In this document: positions 52,604 through 60,376 of the stretch, one piece after another
Layout: each line of letters opens with the position of its first letter
Position numbering within the stretch: the stretch's first letter is position 1
Source of the DNA: UBA7332 sp051657165
Lineage (GTDB): Bacteria; Bacteroidota; Bacteroidia; Bacteroidales; UBA7332
NCBI GenBank assembly: GCA_051657165.1
Contig: JBOFKD010000243.1
Span: forward strand, 3,566-67,565
Direction of reading: 5' to 3'
Length of the DNA: 64,000 nt
Translations under genes and position numbers: made by a program
The notes under the pieces: model-generated
Seen by the model: only the letters and a program-made list of their open reading frames with translations
Database searches by the model: none
Told to the model about the DNA's origin: nothing

Positions 52604-53743
52604 ATGAAGATCCATGAATATCAGGCAGAAGACCTTTTCAATGAATATGGTATTCCAATCGTACAAGGTGTAATTTGCAATTCAGTCAAAGAAGTGCTTG
52701 ATGCTTTTCTTTCGTTCGGTAATATACCTGTTGCCTTAAAAGCACAAGTACATACTGGTGGAAGAGGAAAAGCCGGCGGTGTAAAAATTGCCATCAACGA
52801 AGCTGATGTGAAAGAAAAGGCTCAGCAAATTTTCAATCTCAAAATAAAGAATATTCCGGTAAAACACATTTTAGTCGTTCCGGGAGTTAAGATTCTGTCA
52901 GAATCTTATCTTTCTATGACTATTGACAGGAATACACGTTCTGTTGTAGTTATCACATGCCAGGACGGAGGTGTAGATATTGAAGATCTTGCGAAAACAG
53001 ATCCCGGAAAGATCCATAAATTCACAATAGATCCCGTATTAGGAATCCCGCTATTTCAGGCCAGAGAATTCGCCTCCTCATTATTCGATGATGAATATCT
53101 GATAAAACAAGCATCATCCATCATCAGACGTATGTATCTGCTTATGATAGACAAAGATGCCTCACTGATAGAAATAAACCCTCTTGCCGTGAATCAGAAC
53201 AATCGTCTACTAGCTTTAGATGCTAAAATGACTTTTGACGACAATGCATTGTACAGACATGCCGATATCTTAGAATTTGAGGAGCCGGATGATGATGAAA
53301 AAATTGAAAAGGCTGCCAAAGAAAAAGGATTCAGTTATGTTCAGCTAAAAGGAAACATCGGTTGTATGGTAAATGGAGCCGGACTGGCTATGGCTACAAT
53401 GGATCTGATCAGGTTGTATGGCGGAGAACCTGCTAACTTCCTGGACATTGGCGGTAGCTCAAACCCTCAGAAAGTAATTGATGCGATGAAACTTCTTGCT
53501 AACGACAAACAAGTAAACACCATTCTTATCAATATCTTTGGAGGAATAACCCGATGTGATGATGTGGCTAAAGGAATCATTGAGGCATTTAAAATGATCA
53601 ATATAAAAATTCCTGTTATAATCAGGCTTGCCGGCACGAATGCTGCTGAAGGAAAAGAAATTCTTGCAAAAACTTCATTTATCAGCGAAGAATCGATGGA
53701 TGAAGCTATCAAAAAAGCAGTAGAAATCAGTAATAAGAAATAA
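52604..53743 (+). CDS. sucC: Succinate-CoA ligase (ADP-forming) beta subunit
   Basis: A 379-residue ATP-grasp subunit. It starts MKIHEYQAEDLFNEYGIPI, has the nucleotide-binding AQVHTGGRGKAGGVK, and carries INPLAV and GINPQK-type motifs (LDIGGSSNPQKVIDA). With SucD it interconverts succinyl-CoA and succinate with ADP/ATP, probably in the propionate/succinate part of fermentation. Eight bases to sucD. Confidence 0.95.
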   Translation: MKIHEYQAEDLFNEYGIPIVQGVICNSVKEVLDAFLSFGNIPVALKAQVHTGGRGKAGGVKIAINEADVKEKAQQIFNLKIKNIPVKHILVVPGVKILSESYLSMTIDRNTRSVVVITCQDGGVDIEDLAKTDPGKIHKFTIDPVLGIPLFQAREFASSLFDDEYLIKQASSIIRRMYLLMIDKDASLIEINPLAVNQNNRLLALDAKMTFDDNALYRHADILEFEEPDDDEKIEKAAKEKGFSYVQLKGNIGCMVNGAGLAMATMDLIRLYGGEPANFLDIGGSSNPQKVIDAMKLLANDKQVNTILINIFGGITRCDDVAKGIIEAFKMINIKIPVIIRLAGTNAAEGKEILAKTSFISEESMDEAIKKAVEISNKK

Positions 53744-53750
53744 TAATATC

Positions 53751-54620
53751 ATGAGTATATTAATTAATCAGGATACTAAGGTTGTTGTACAAGGTATCAC
53801 CGGAAGAGATGGCAGCTTTCATACAGCCCGGATGAAAGCATACGGGACTAACGTTGTTGCAGGCACATCTCCGGGTAAAGGCGGATCGATTATCAGCAAC
53901 ACTCCGGTGTATAACACAATAGATGAATGTATTCAGAATGAAGGCGCAAATACATCTGTCATTTTTGTACCTGCTGCATACGCAAAAGATGCCATGCTGG
54001 AGTCTGTAAATGCAGGAATTAAACTAATCGTATGTATTACTGAAGGTATTCCGACGATTGATATGATTGAAGTCTTGCGCTTCGCTCAAATTAATAATAG
54101 TCAGATTATCGGCCCCAACTGTCCCGGTATTATATCTCCGGAGAAAAGTCTGGTTGGAATTATGCCGGGTAATATCTTTAAAAGAGGAAACACTGGTGTA
54201 ATTTCACGAAGCGGAACACTCACCTATGAAATAGTAGATAATCTTACGAAAGCAGGATTAGGACAATCTACAGCTGCCGGAATTGGCGGAGATCCCGTTT
54301 CCGGTCTTTATTTTACTGATCTGCTAAGAATGTTTGAGAATGATCCCGAAACAGACTCCATAGCACTAATCGGAGAAATCGGCGGAGATGCAGAAGAACA
54401 GGCTGCTCTTTTTATAAAAGAACATATTACAAAACCTGTCGCTGTATTTATTGCGGGGAATGCTGCACCACCAGATAAAAAGATGGGACATGCAGGGGCT
54501 ATTATTTCCGGAAGTTCCGGAACAGCCTCAGAGAAAAGGCGAGCCTTTGAACTTGCCGGGATACCTGTTGCGGACAAACCATCTGATATTCCGGGGTTAT
54601 TATTAAATCAACTTAAATAA
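53751..54620 (+). CDS. sucD: Succinate-CoA ligase alpha subunit
   Basis: A 289-residue SucD. CoA-binding Rossmann fold at the N-terminus (VVVQGITGRDGSFHT), GPNCPGIISPEK in the middle, and the phosphorylated histidine at about H247 in KMGHAGAIISGSSGTA. Translated with sucC; the DUF302 gene follows nine bases later. Confidence 0.96.
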   Translation: MSILINQDTKVVVQGITGRDGSFHTARMKAYGTNVVAGTSPGKGGSIISNTPVYNTIDECIQNEGANTSVIFVPAAYAKDAMLESVNAGIKLIVCITEGIPTIDMIEVLRFAQINNSQIIGPNCPGIISPEKSLVGIMPGNIFKRGNTGVISRSGTLTYEIVDNLTKAGLGQSTAAGIGGDPVSGLYFTDLLRMFENDPETDSIALIGEIGGDAEEQAALFIKEHITKPVAVFIAGNAAPPDKKMGHAGAIISGSSGTASEKRRAFELAGIPVADKPSDIPGLLLNQLK

Positions 54621-54628
54621 AAGACAAT

Positions 54629-55051
54629 ATGAGCTCTGATAAAACAGATATGATCCTGGTTTCAAAAAGTAAATTTAATCAGGAAGAAACAATCAGACAA
54701 TTAAATTTGCTCCTCGCTGAAAACGGATGGAAAGTTATTACAACACATAACTTTCAGGAGATTTTGCATAAGAACGGAACAGAGATTAAACCCATGCAGG
54801 TGCTGGAAGTTTGTAAACCCATTCTGGCATCAGAAATACTAACCAATGATTCGTTGCTGATGTATTCGCCACTTATGCCATGCCGGATATCCGTATATCT
54901 GAACAACGATATGGATTGTTATATCTCACGGCTTAACAGCGCAGCGATGGCTTCGCAGATAGGCGGTATTATATATCAGGTTATGGGAAAAGCTACTGAG
55001 GAAACAGAGGGAATAATCAGCCAGCTGATTCAGAAGACATCTATACTCTGA
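54629..55051 (+). CDS. DUF302-domain protein
   Basis: A 140-residue cytoplasmic protein with a DUF302 domain (residues about 8-130; the core has LEVCKPILASEILTNDSLLM and MPCRISVY). DUF302 proteins form dimeric ferredoxin-like folds, and their function is unknown. It is translated with sucCD (nine-base gap), and a terminator follows, so it belongs to the same operon. Confidence 0.8.
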   Translation: MSSDKTDMILVSKSKFNQEETIRQLNLLLAENGWKVITTHNFQEILHKNGTEIKPMQVLEVCKPILASEILTNDSLLMYSPLMPCRISVYLNNDMDCYISRLNSAAMASQIGGIIYQVMGKATEETEGIISQLIQKTSIL

Positions 55052-55068
55052 GAGGAAAGAAATACGAC

Positions 55069-55113
55069 AAAGCATGAGGCTATCTGACAAGAATCAGATA
55101 GCCTCATGCTTTT
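55069..55113 (+). terminator. Terminator after the sucCD operon
   Basis: AAAGCATGAGGCTATCTGA pairs perfectly with TCAGATAGCCTCATGCTTT across CAAGAA, followed by T residues. Confidence 0.92.
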
Positions 55114-55207
55114 CTATAAAATCGCATAAAATAACATTTCCTGTATTTTTCTATTTCCCGGGGCTCTTTTTATAGAAAATACTATACAATATAAGAGAAC
55201 AAAATAG

Positions 55208-55215
55208 TATGTTTG
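55208..55215 (+). promoter_or_regulatory. Candidate -7 box for the rhomboid operon
   Basis: TATGTTTG matches TAnnTTTG, 78 bases before the first rhomboid gene. A TTG at 19 bases upstream is lacking. Confidence 0.45.
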
Positions 55216-55292
55216 CACATTAATATCAGGACAATTATAGTATTTAATAAAGCGTTATAGTTATCTGTTTCGCAAAACAAATTACCACGAGT

Positions 55293-56021
55293 ATGAATAA
55301 TTTTAAGAATGGATTTTTAAGTAGTATCCCGCCTGTAACGCGGAATCTGATTATTATAAACCTTTTGGTCTGGTTAGCATCCATAACTCTGCCTTCTGTT
55401 TTATACAAATCATTCAACATCCATTTTGATCCGTTTAATATGCTTGGATTACACTATTTCCAGGCAAAAGATTTTAATCTGGTTCAACTTTTCACATACA
55501 TGTTTCTGCATGATCCTAATGGATTCGGACATGTATTCTTCAATATGTTTTCAGTATTTATGTTTGGACGTACACTGGAATATGTACTCGGACCTAAACG
55601 CTTTCTGACATATTATATTGCCACAGGGATGGGCGCAGCTATCATTCAGCAGATCGTATGGTATTTTATTATTCATAATTATGTGAAGCATCTGGGCTTT
55701 ATGCCGGATATGGCTACATTTACAAATGGCATATTAACGATTGGAGCATCCGGTGCAGTATTCGGTATTCTATTAGCCTTCGGTATGCTATTCCCGAATG
55801 CACCTCTTTACATCATGTTTATCCCTATTCCGATTAAAGCCAAATACTTTGTAATTTTCTATGGTATTCTGGAACTATCAATGGGTGTTGGGAATATAGC
55901 AGGCATAAAAGGAGATAACATTGCTCACTTCGCACATTTGGGCGGTATGCTATTCGGGTATTTCATTATTAGATATTGGAAAAGAAAAAACTTAAATAAC
56001 AATGGACCATTTGTTTTCTAA
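55293..56021 (+). CDS. Rhomboid-family intramembrane serine protease (first of two)
   Basis: A 242-residue protein with six hydrophobic segments. The catalytic serine is S153 in GASGAVFG, and the catalytic histidine H215 in AHFAHLGG. The HVFFNMFSVFMFG helix carries the rhomboid N motif. It cleaves transmembrane substrates in the inner membrane. It overlaps the next rhomboid gene by 20 bases, so the two are translationally coupled. Confidence 0.92.
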   Translation: MNNFKNGFLSSIPPVTRNLIIINLLVWLASITLPSVLYKSFNIHFDPFNMLGLHYFQAKDFNLVQLFTYMFLHDPNGFGHVFFNMFSVFMFGRTLEYVLGPKRFLTYYIATGMGAAIIQQIVWYFIIHNYVKHLGFMPDMATFTNGILTIGASGAVFGILLAFGMLFPNAPLYIMFIPIPIKAKYFVIFYGILELSMGVGNIAGIKGDNIAHFAHLGGMLFGYFIIRYWKRKNLNNNGPFVF

Positions 56022-56889
56022 ATTAAAACAACAATTTCGCGGAGGTGGAATTCTGATCCAGCTGATATACATAAATGTTGGCGTTTTTATTGTATGCTCA
56101 TTATTAACAGTCATCCTGAGACTTTTTAATTTTGACGCAGACGTAATTCTTCAATACTTATATCTCCCGTCTAACGTCTGGTTACTTATTCAAAGACCCT
56201 GGACGATTATTACATACATGTTCTGCCACAGTGGTATTCTTCACTTATTGTTTAATATGCTTTGGCTATACTGGTTTGGTACAATATTCAGAATGCAATT
56301 TAATGCGCGAACCCTGGGAGGACTTTATTTCCTGGGAGGAATATTTGGGGCTTTAATATTTATACTGGCTTATAACATTTTCCCGTTTTTCGCCGAACAC
56401 AGCTACAATAGCTCTCTCGTTGGAGCATCGGCTTCTGTTCTGGCCATTGTTGTTGCAACAGCAATGAGGCTACCGAATCTCGAGATAAATTTCATGTTTA
56501 TCGGAAGTGTAAAGCTCAAATATGTAGCAATGGTCATTGTTCTTCTGGATCTCGTAAGTATCACATCCAGCAATGCAGGAGGACATATTGCGCATCTGGG
56601 CGGAGCTCTCGCAGGATATTTATTTTCTCTTAACTGGAAATCAGGAAAAGATATAACCACTTTCATCAATAAACTTATTGATAAATTGGTAAATCTGTTC
56701 AAAGGAAAACCTAAAATGCGTGTTCATGTAAACAAAACACGTAAAGCAGAAACAGACATTGAATATCGCACACGTAAAGCCCAGGAAGAAAAATCAATAA
56801 ATGCGATTCTCGAGAAAATCAAACAATCAGGCTATGACAGTTTATCGAAAGATGAAAAGAAGAGCTTGTTTGAAGCAAGTAAAAAATAA
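56002..56889 (+). CDS. Rhomboid-family intramembrane serine protease (second), with charged cytoplasmic tail
   Basis: A 295-residue rhomboid. The active serine is S143 in GASASVLA, and the histidine H198 in GGHIAHLGG; LHLLFNMLWLYWFG is the N motif. After the sixth helix (about residue 210) there is a charged tail of about 80 residues (KTRKAETDIEYRTRKAQEEK), absent from the first rhomboid. The different GASA motif and the tail suggest the two have different substrates. Confidence 0.92.
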   Translation: MDHLFSKLKQQFRGGGILIQLIYINVGVFIVCSLLTVILRLFNFDADVILQYLYLPSNVWLLIQRPWTIITYMFCHSGILHLLFNMLWLYWFGTIFRMQFNARTLGGLYFLGGIFGALIFILAYNIFPFFAEHSYNSSLVGASASVLAIVVATAMRLPNLEINFMFIGSVKLKYVAMVIVLLDLVSITSSNAGGHIAHLGGALAGYLFSLNWKSGKDITTFINKLIDKLVNLFKGKPKMRVHVNKTRKAETDIEYRTRKAQEEKSINAILEKIKQSGYDSLSKDEKKSLFEASKK

Positions 56890-56908
56890 CAACCAAAGGT
56901 AAAACCAG

Positions 56909-58030
56909 ATGGGAAAGAATAAACTTATCCGGATCATTTCGATAATATTTCATTCCACATTGCTCACAATAAATTTAGGTTTTGCATTTCTACTTATTGG
57001 AGCAGCCTATAACAACCGGATTTCTCCTGAATCAGTATCTTATTTATACTATTTAGGAATGGCATTCCCTTTTTTCGCAATAGCGAATATCTTTTTTTTA
57101 ATTTACTGGATTTACAGACAAAAATGGTATAGTTCTTTATTATCTCTCGGTGCTTTACTTATTGCTATTCCGGCATTTATTCTATATTGCCCGGTTAACT
57201 ATAAGAAAGAAAAACCTGCTGAAGACAGTTTTAAGCTCTTATCCTATAATGTCCGTCAATTTAATTTTGGAGAAAGAGATAAGGAGAAAAAGAATCCGAC
57301 TTTAGAATATATCGCCTCACAGGATGCTGATATTATTTGCCTGCAAGAGTTTGGTTATTCTGATAATAATGCGATGCTTCGCTTTAATGAAATAAGAAAG
57401 CGACTCAAAAAATATCCTTATTATCATGTATACAAACTCACAGAAAACAACTGGCATACTTATGGTCTGGCTTGTTTCTCTAAATATCCGCTCTCCAATG
57501 TTAAGTCAATTAAATTTGAGAAAGCTGAGGCTGTTGGAGCTGTAGCATATACCGTAAAAATCGGGAAAAAGAAAGTTCGTCTTTTTAATTGTCACCTGGA
57601 GTCAAACCGTTTTACAAGTGAAGACCGGAAATTCTATAAAAATCTTGTAGAGAAATTCTCAACAGATAAACTGGAAGATTTCAACTCCATTATTGTAAAG
57701 AAAATGGACCGTGCATTCAGCGAAAGGGCCAGACAATCCCGAATCATACGGAAGGAGATGGAAAAAACAGATCTTGATATAATTGTGTGCGGGGATTATA
57801 ACGATACGCCTCTTTCGTATACGTACAGAACGATAAAAGGGAATGACATGCAGGATGCATTCGTAAACACAGGTTCAGGATTGGGTATATCTTATTATGA
57901 GAATCATTTTTATTTCAGAATTGATCATATTTTATACAGCAAGAATCTGACTGCTTATCAATGCAAAATTGACCGGGTTAAATACTCGGACCACTATCCG
58001 ATAAGCAGCTTCCTTAATTTCAACGATTAA
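56909..58030 (+). CDS. Membrane-anchored endonuclease/exonuclease/phosphatase-family hydrolase
   Basis: A 373-residue protein: three transmembrane helices (about 8-30, 45-65, 73-93), then an EEP fold (LLSYNVRQFNFGER, ICLQEFGY, FNCHLESNR, IIVCGDYNDTPLSYTY, RIDHILYSKNL, YSDHYPISSFL). All metal and catalytic motifs (N, E, H/D, D-N, S-D-H) are present. Family substrates include nucleic acids and phosphoinositides or other phosphodiesters; the target here is not known. Nineteen bases after the rhomboid pair. Confidence 0.85.
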   Translation: MGKNKLIRIISIIFHSTLLTINLGFAFLLIGAAYNNRISPESVSYLYYLGMAFPFFAIANIFFLIYWIYRQKWYSSLLSLGALLIAIPAFILYCPVNYKKEKPAEDSFKLLSYNVRQFNFGERDKEKKNPTLEYIASQDADIICLQEFGYSDNNAMLRFNEIRKRLKKYPYYHVYKLTENNWHTYGLACFSKYPLSNVKSIKFEKAEAVGAVAYTVKIGKKKVRLFNCHLESNRFTSEDRKFYKNLVEKFSTDKLEDFNSIIVKKMDRAFSERARQSRIIRKEMEKTDLDIIVCGDYNDTPLSYTYRTIKGNDMQDAFVNTGSGLGISYYENHFYFRIDHILYSKNLTAYQCKIDRVKYSDHYPISSFLNFND

Positions 58031-58061
58031 CTTTTCTAACACCATAAGCACTATTTTTTAT

Positions 58062-60164
58062 ATGAGAAATTTATTAATCAGTTTAGCAACAACATGTATT
58101 ATGTTAAGCGCATGCAGTGAACAAAAAACAGTTCAAAATCCATTTTTTACGGAATGGAATACTCCTTTTGGAATTCCTCCGTTTGAGCAAATTGATGCAG
58201 CTCACTATTTGCCTGCATTCGAAAAAGGTCTGGCACAACATGCTGCCGAGATTGACTCAATAGCCAATCAAACAGCCGAACCTACGTTTAAGAACACAAT
58301 TGATGCTTTAGACTATTCAGGCGCTTTACTTGAAAAGGTTTCAGGTGTATTCTATAACCTGACAGATGCCGAGACAAACGATTCTCTACAAAGTATAGCT
58401 AAAGAGATCTCTCCGCTTTTAAGCGAGCATGATGACAACATGTATATGAACGAAAAGCTTTTTCAGCGTGTAAAAGCCATCTATGACAATCAGGACAAAG
58501 AAAATCTGAGTCCGGAGCAGAAAAGAGTTCTGGATTTATACTATAAGAGCTTTGTGCGTTCGGGAGCTTTACTTGATGCTGAGAAGAAAGAGCAATTAAA
58601 GCAAATAAATAAAGACCTTGCTTTACTTCAGCTTCAGTTTGACGAGAATGTTCTTGCCGAAACGAATGATTATGCCCTGATCATAGATAAACGCGAAGAC
58701 TTATCGGGACTTCCTCAGGGAGTTATTGATGCTGCTGCTGAAACAGCAAAAGCTAAAGGGCTAACTGATAAATGGGTTATTACACTGCATAATCCAAGCT
58801 GGATCCCATTTTTACAATATGCTGATAACAGGGAGTTAAGAAAACAAGTATATCAGGCATATACACACCGGGCTGATAACGGAAATGAAAATGACAACAA
58901 TGATAATATAAATAAAATTATCAATCTCCGTATTCAAAAAGCTAAGCTACTTGGTTTCAATACATATGCAGATTATGTTCTGGACGACAAAATGGCTAAG
59001 AATCCGCAAAACGTAATGGATCTTCTGACTAAAATCTGGGACAAATCGAACAAAAGAGCAAAAGAAGAGCTTAATGATATGCAGAAGATCGCCGATAAAG
59101 ATGGGGCTAATATTAAAATTGAGCCGTGGGACTGGTGGTACTATGCTGAAAAAGTAAGAGCTGAAAAATTCAATCTGAATGAGTCCGAAATAAAACCATA
59201 TTTCCAGGCTGACAACGTGCGTGACGGCGCTTTTATGGTTGCAAATAAACTTTGGGGGATTACATTTACTGAACTTCCGGACGCTCCGGTATACCATCCT
59301 GAAGTTAAGGCTTTCGAAGTAAAAGATGCAGATGGAAAACATCTGTCAGTTCTATTTACAGACTATTTCCCAAGAGCCAGCAAACAAGGTGGAGCATGGA
59401 TGAATAACTATAAAAACCAATACATCAAAGATGGTGTTGAATCGCGTCCGGTTATTTGCAATGTAGGAAACTTTACAAAACCGACTCAAGACACACCTTC
59501 CCTGCTAAGTCTGGATGAAGTAGAAACTTTATTTCACGAATTCGGACATGCACTTCACGGTATGTTGACTCAATGCAACTACCCAATGGTCTCAGGAACT
59601 AACGTTTCGCGTGATTTTGTCGAACTCCCGTCTCAGATTATGGAACATTGGGCTACCGAACCGGAAGTTCTTAAAATGTATGCCAGACACTATAAAACAG
59701 GAGAGGTTATTCCGGATTCACTGATTACGAAAATCAACAATGCCGGAGCTTTCAATCAAGGATTTATCACGTCCGAACTCGTAGCAGCTGCTATACTTGA
59801 TATGAAATGGCATATGATCGGAGAAAACGGTGATATTAATCCGAAAGCATTCGAAAAAGAAGCAATGAGCCAGATAGGTCTGATTCCGGAAATTGCTCCA
59901 AGATACCGGACACCGTATTTCCGCCATATCTTCTGCAACGATTACAGTGCCGGATATTACAGTTATCTGTGGGCCGAAGTACTGGATGCTGATGCATTTG
60001 ATGCTTTCCGCGAAAAGGGCATCTTCAATCAGGAAGTAGCGGCAGCATACAGGAATAATATCCTAAAAAAAGGAGGAAGTGTTGAGCCTATGGAATTATA
60101 TATATCCTTCCGTGGACAAGCTCCAAACCCGGATGCTCTTCTGCGCAACCGTGGATTAAACTAA
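58062..60164 (+). CDS. dcp: M3-family zinc metallopeptidase (peptidyl-dipeptidase Dcp-like) lipoprotein
   Basis: A 700-residue M3 peptidase with a lipoprotein signal (MRNLLISLATTCIMLSAC), so it is periplasmic, unlike E. coli Dcp. The zinc motif is HEFGHALHG starting at H492. The family regions NPFFTEWNTPFGIPPFEQI, RASKQGGAWMN and SAGYYSYLWAEVLDADAF are present. It would trim dipeptides from the C-terminus of oligopeptides. Last gene before a terminator. Confidence 0.92.
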   Translation: MRNLLISLATTCIMLSACSEQKTVQNPFFTEWNTPFGIPPFEQIDAAHYLPAFEKGLAQHAAEIDSIANQTAEPTFKNTIDALDYSGALLEKVSGVFYNLTDAETNDSLQSIAKEISPLLSEHDDNMYMNEKLFQRVKAIYDNQDKENLSPEQKRVLDLYYKSFVRSGALLDAEKKEQLKQINKDLALLQLQFDENVLAETNDYALIIDKREDLSGLPQGVIDAAAETAKAKGLTDKWVITLHNPSWIPFLQYADNRELRKQVYQAYTHRADNGNENDNNDNINKIINLRIQKAKLLGFNTYADYVLDDKMAKNPQNVMDLLTKIWDKSNKRAKEELNDMQKIADKDGANIKIEPWDWWYYAEKVRAEKFNLNESEIKPYFQADNVRDGAFMVANKLWGITFTELPDAPVYHPEVKAFEVKDADGKHLSVLFTDYFPRASKQGGAWMNNYKNQYIKDGVESRPVICNVGNFTKPTQDTPSLLSLDEVETLFHEFGHALHGMLTQCNYPMVSGTNVSRDFVELPSQIMEHWATEPEVLKMYARHYKTGEVIPDSLITKINNAGAFNQGFITSELVAAAILDMKWHMIGENGDINPKAFEKEAMSQIGLIPEIAPRYRTPYFRHIFCNDYSAGYYSYLWAEVLDADAFDAFREKGIFNQEVAAAYRNNILKKGGSVEPMELYISFRGQAPNPDALLRNRGLN

Positions 60165-60199
60165 TAAATATATAAATTTATTCACATAGTTTTCAGAAT

Positions 60200-60252
60200 A
60201 AGGAAATGGGAATTCAGCCTCGGAACTGGCCTGAACTTCCATTTCCTTTTCT
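60200..60252 (+). terminator. Terminator after the M3 peptidase gene
   Basis: AAGGAAATGGGAATTCAG pairs with CTGAACTTCCATTTCCTT (one mismatch) across about 14 bases and is followed by TTCTTATTT. Confidence 0.82.
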
Positions 60253-60314
60253 TATTTATGCAGATATGTTCATAAAAAGCAGCTGATTTTTTAGTTACAA
60301 ATTGAAAAAAAGGA

Positions 60315-60322
60315 TATATTTG
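60315..60322 (+). promoter_or_regulatory. Candidate -7 box for secDF
   Basis: TATATTTG matches TAnnTTTG, 55 bases before the secDF start; the -33 region is weak (a TTAG near 60289). Confidence 0.5.
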
Positions 60323-60376
60323 CGGACTATTGGAAAAATATCAATTAATTAACAATAAGAATAAAAGTACATCAAA

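Noticed and set aside
52414..52617. Small frame of 67 codons just before sucC
   Set aside because: It overlaps the sucC start, has low-complexity composition and no initiation signal.
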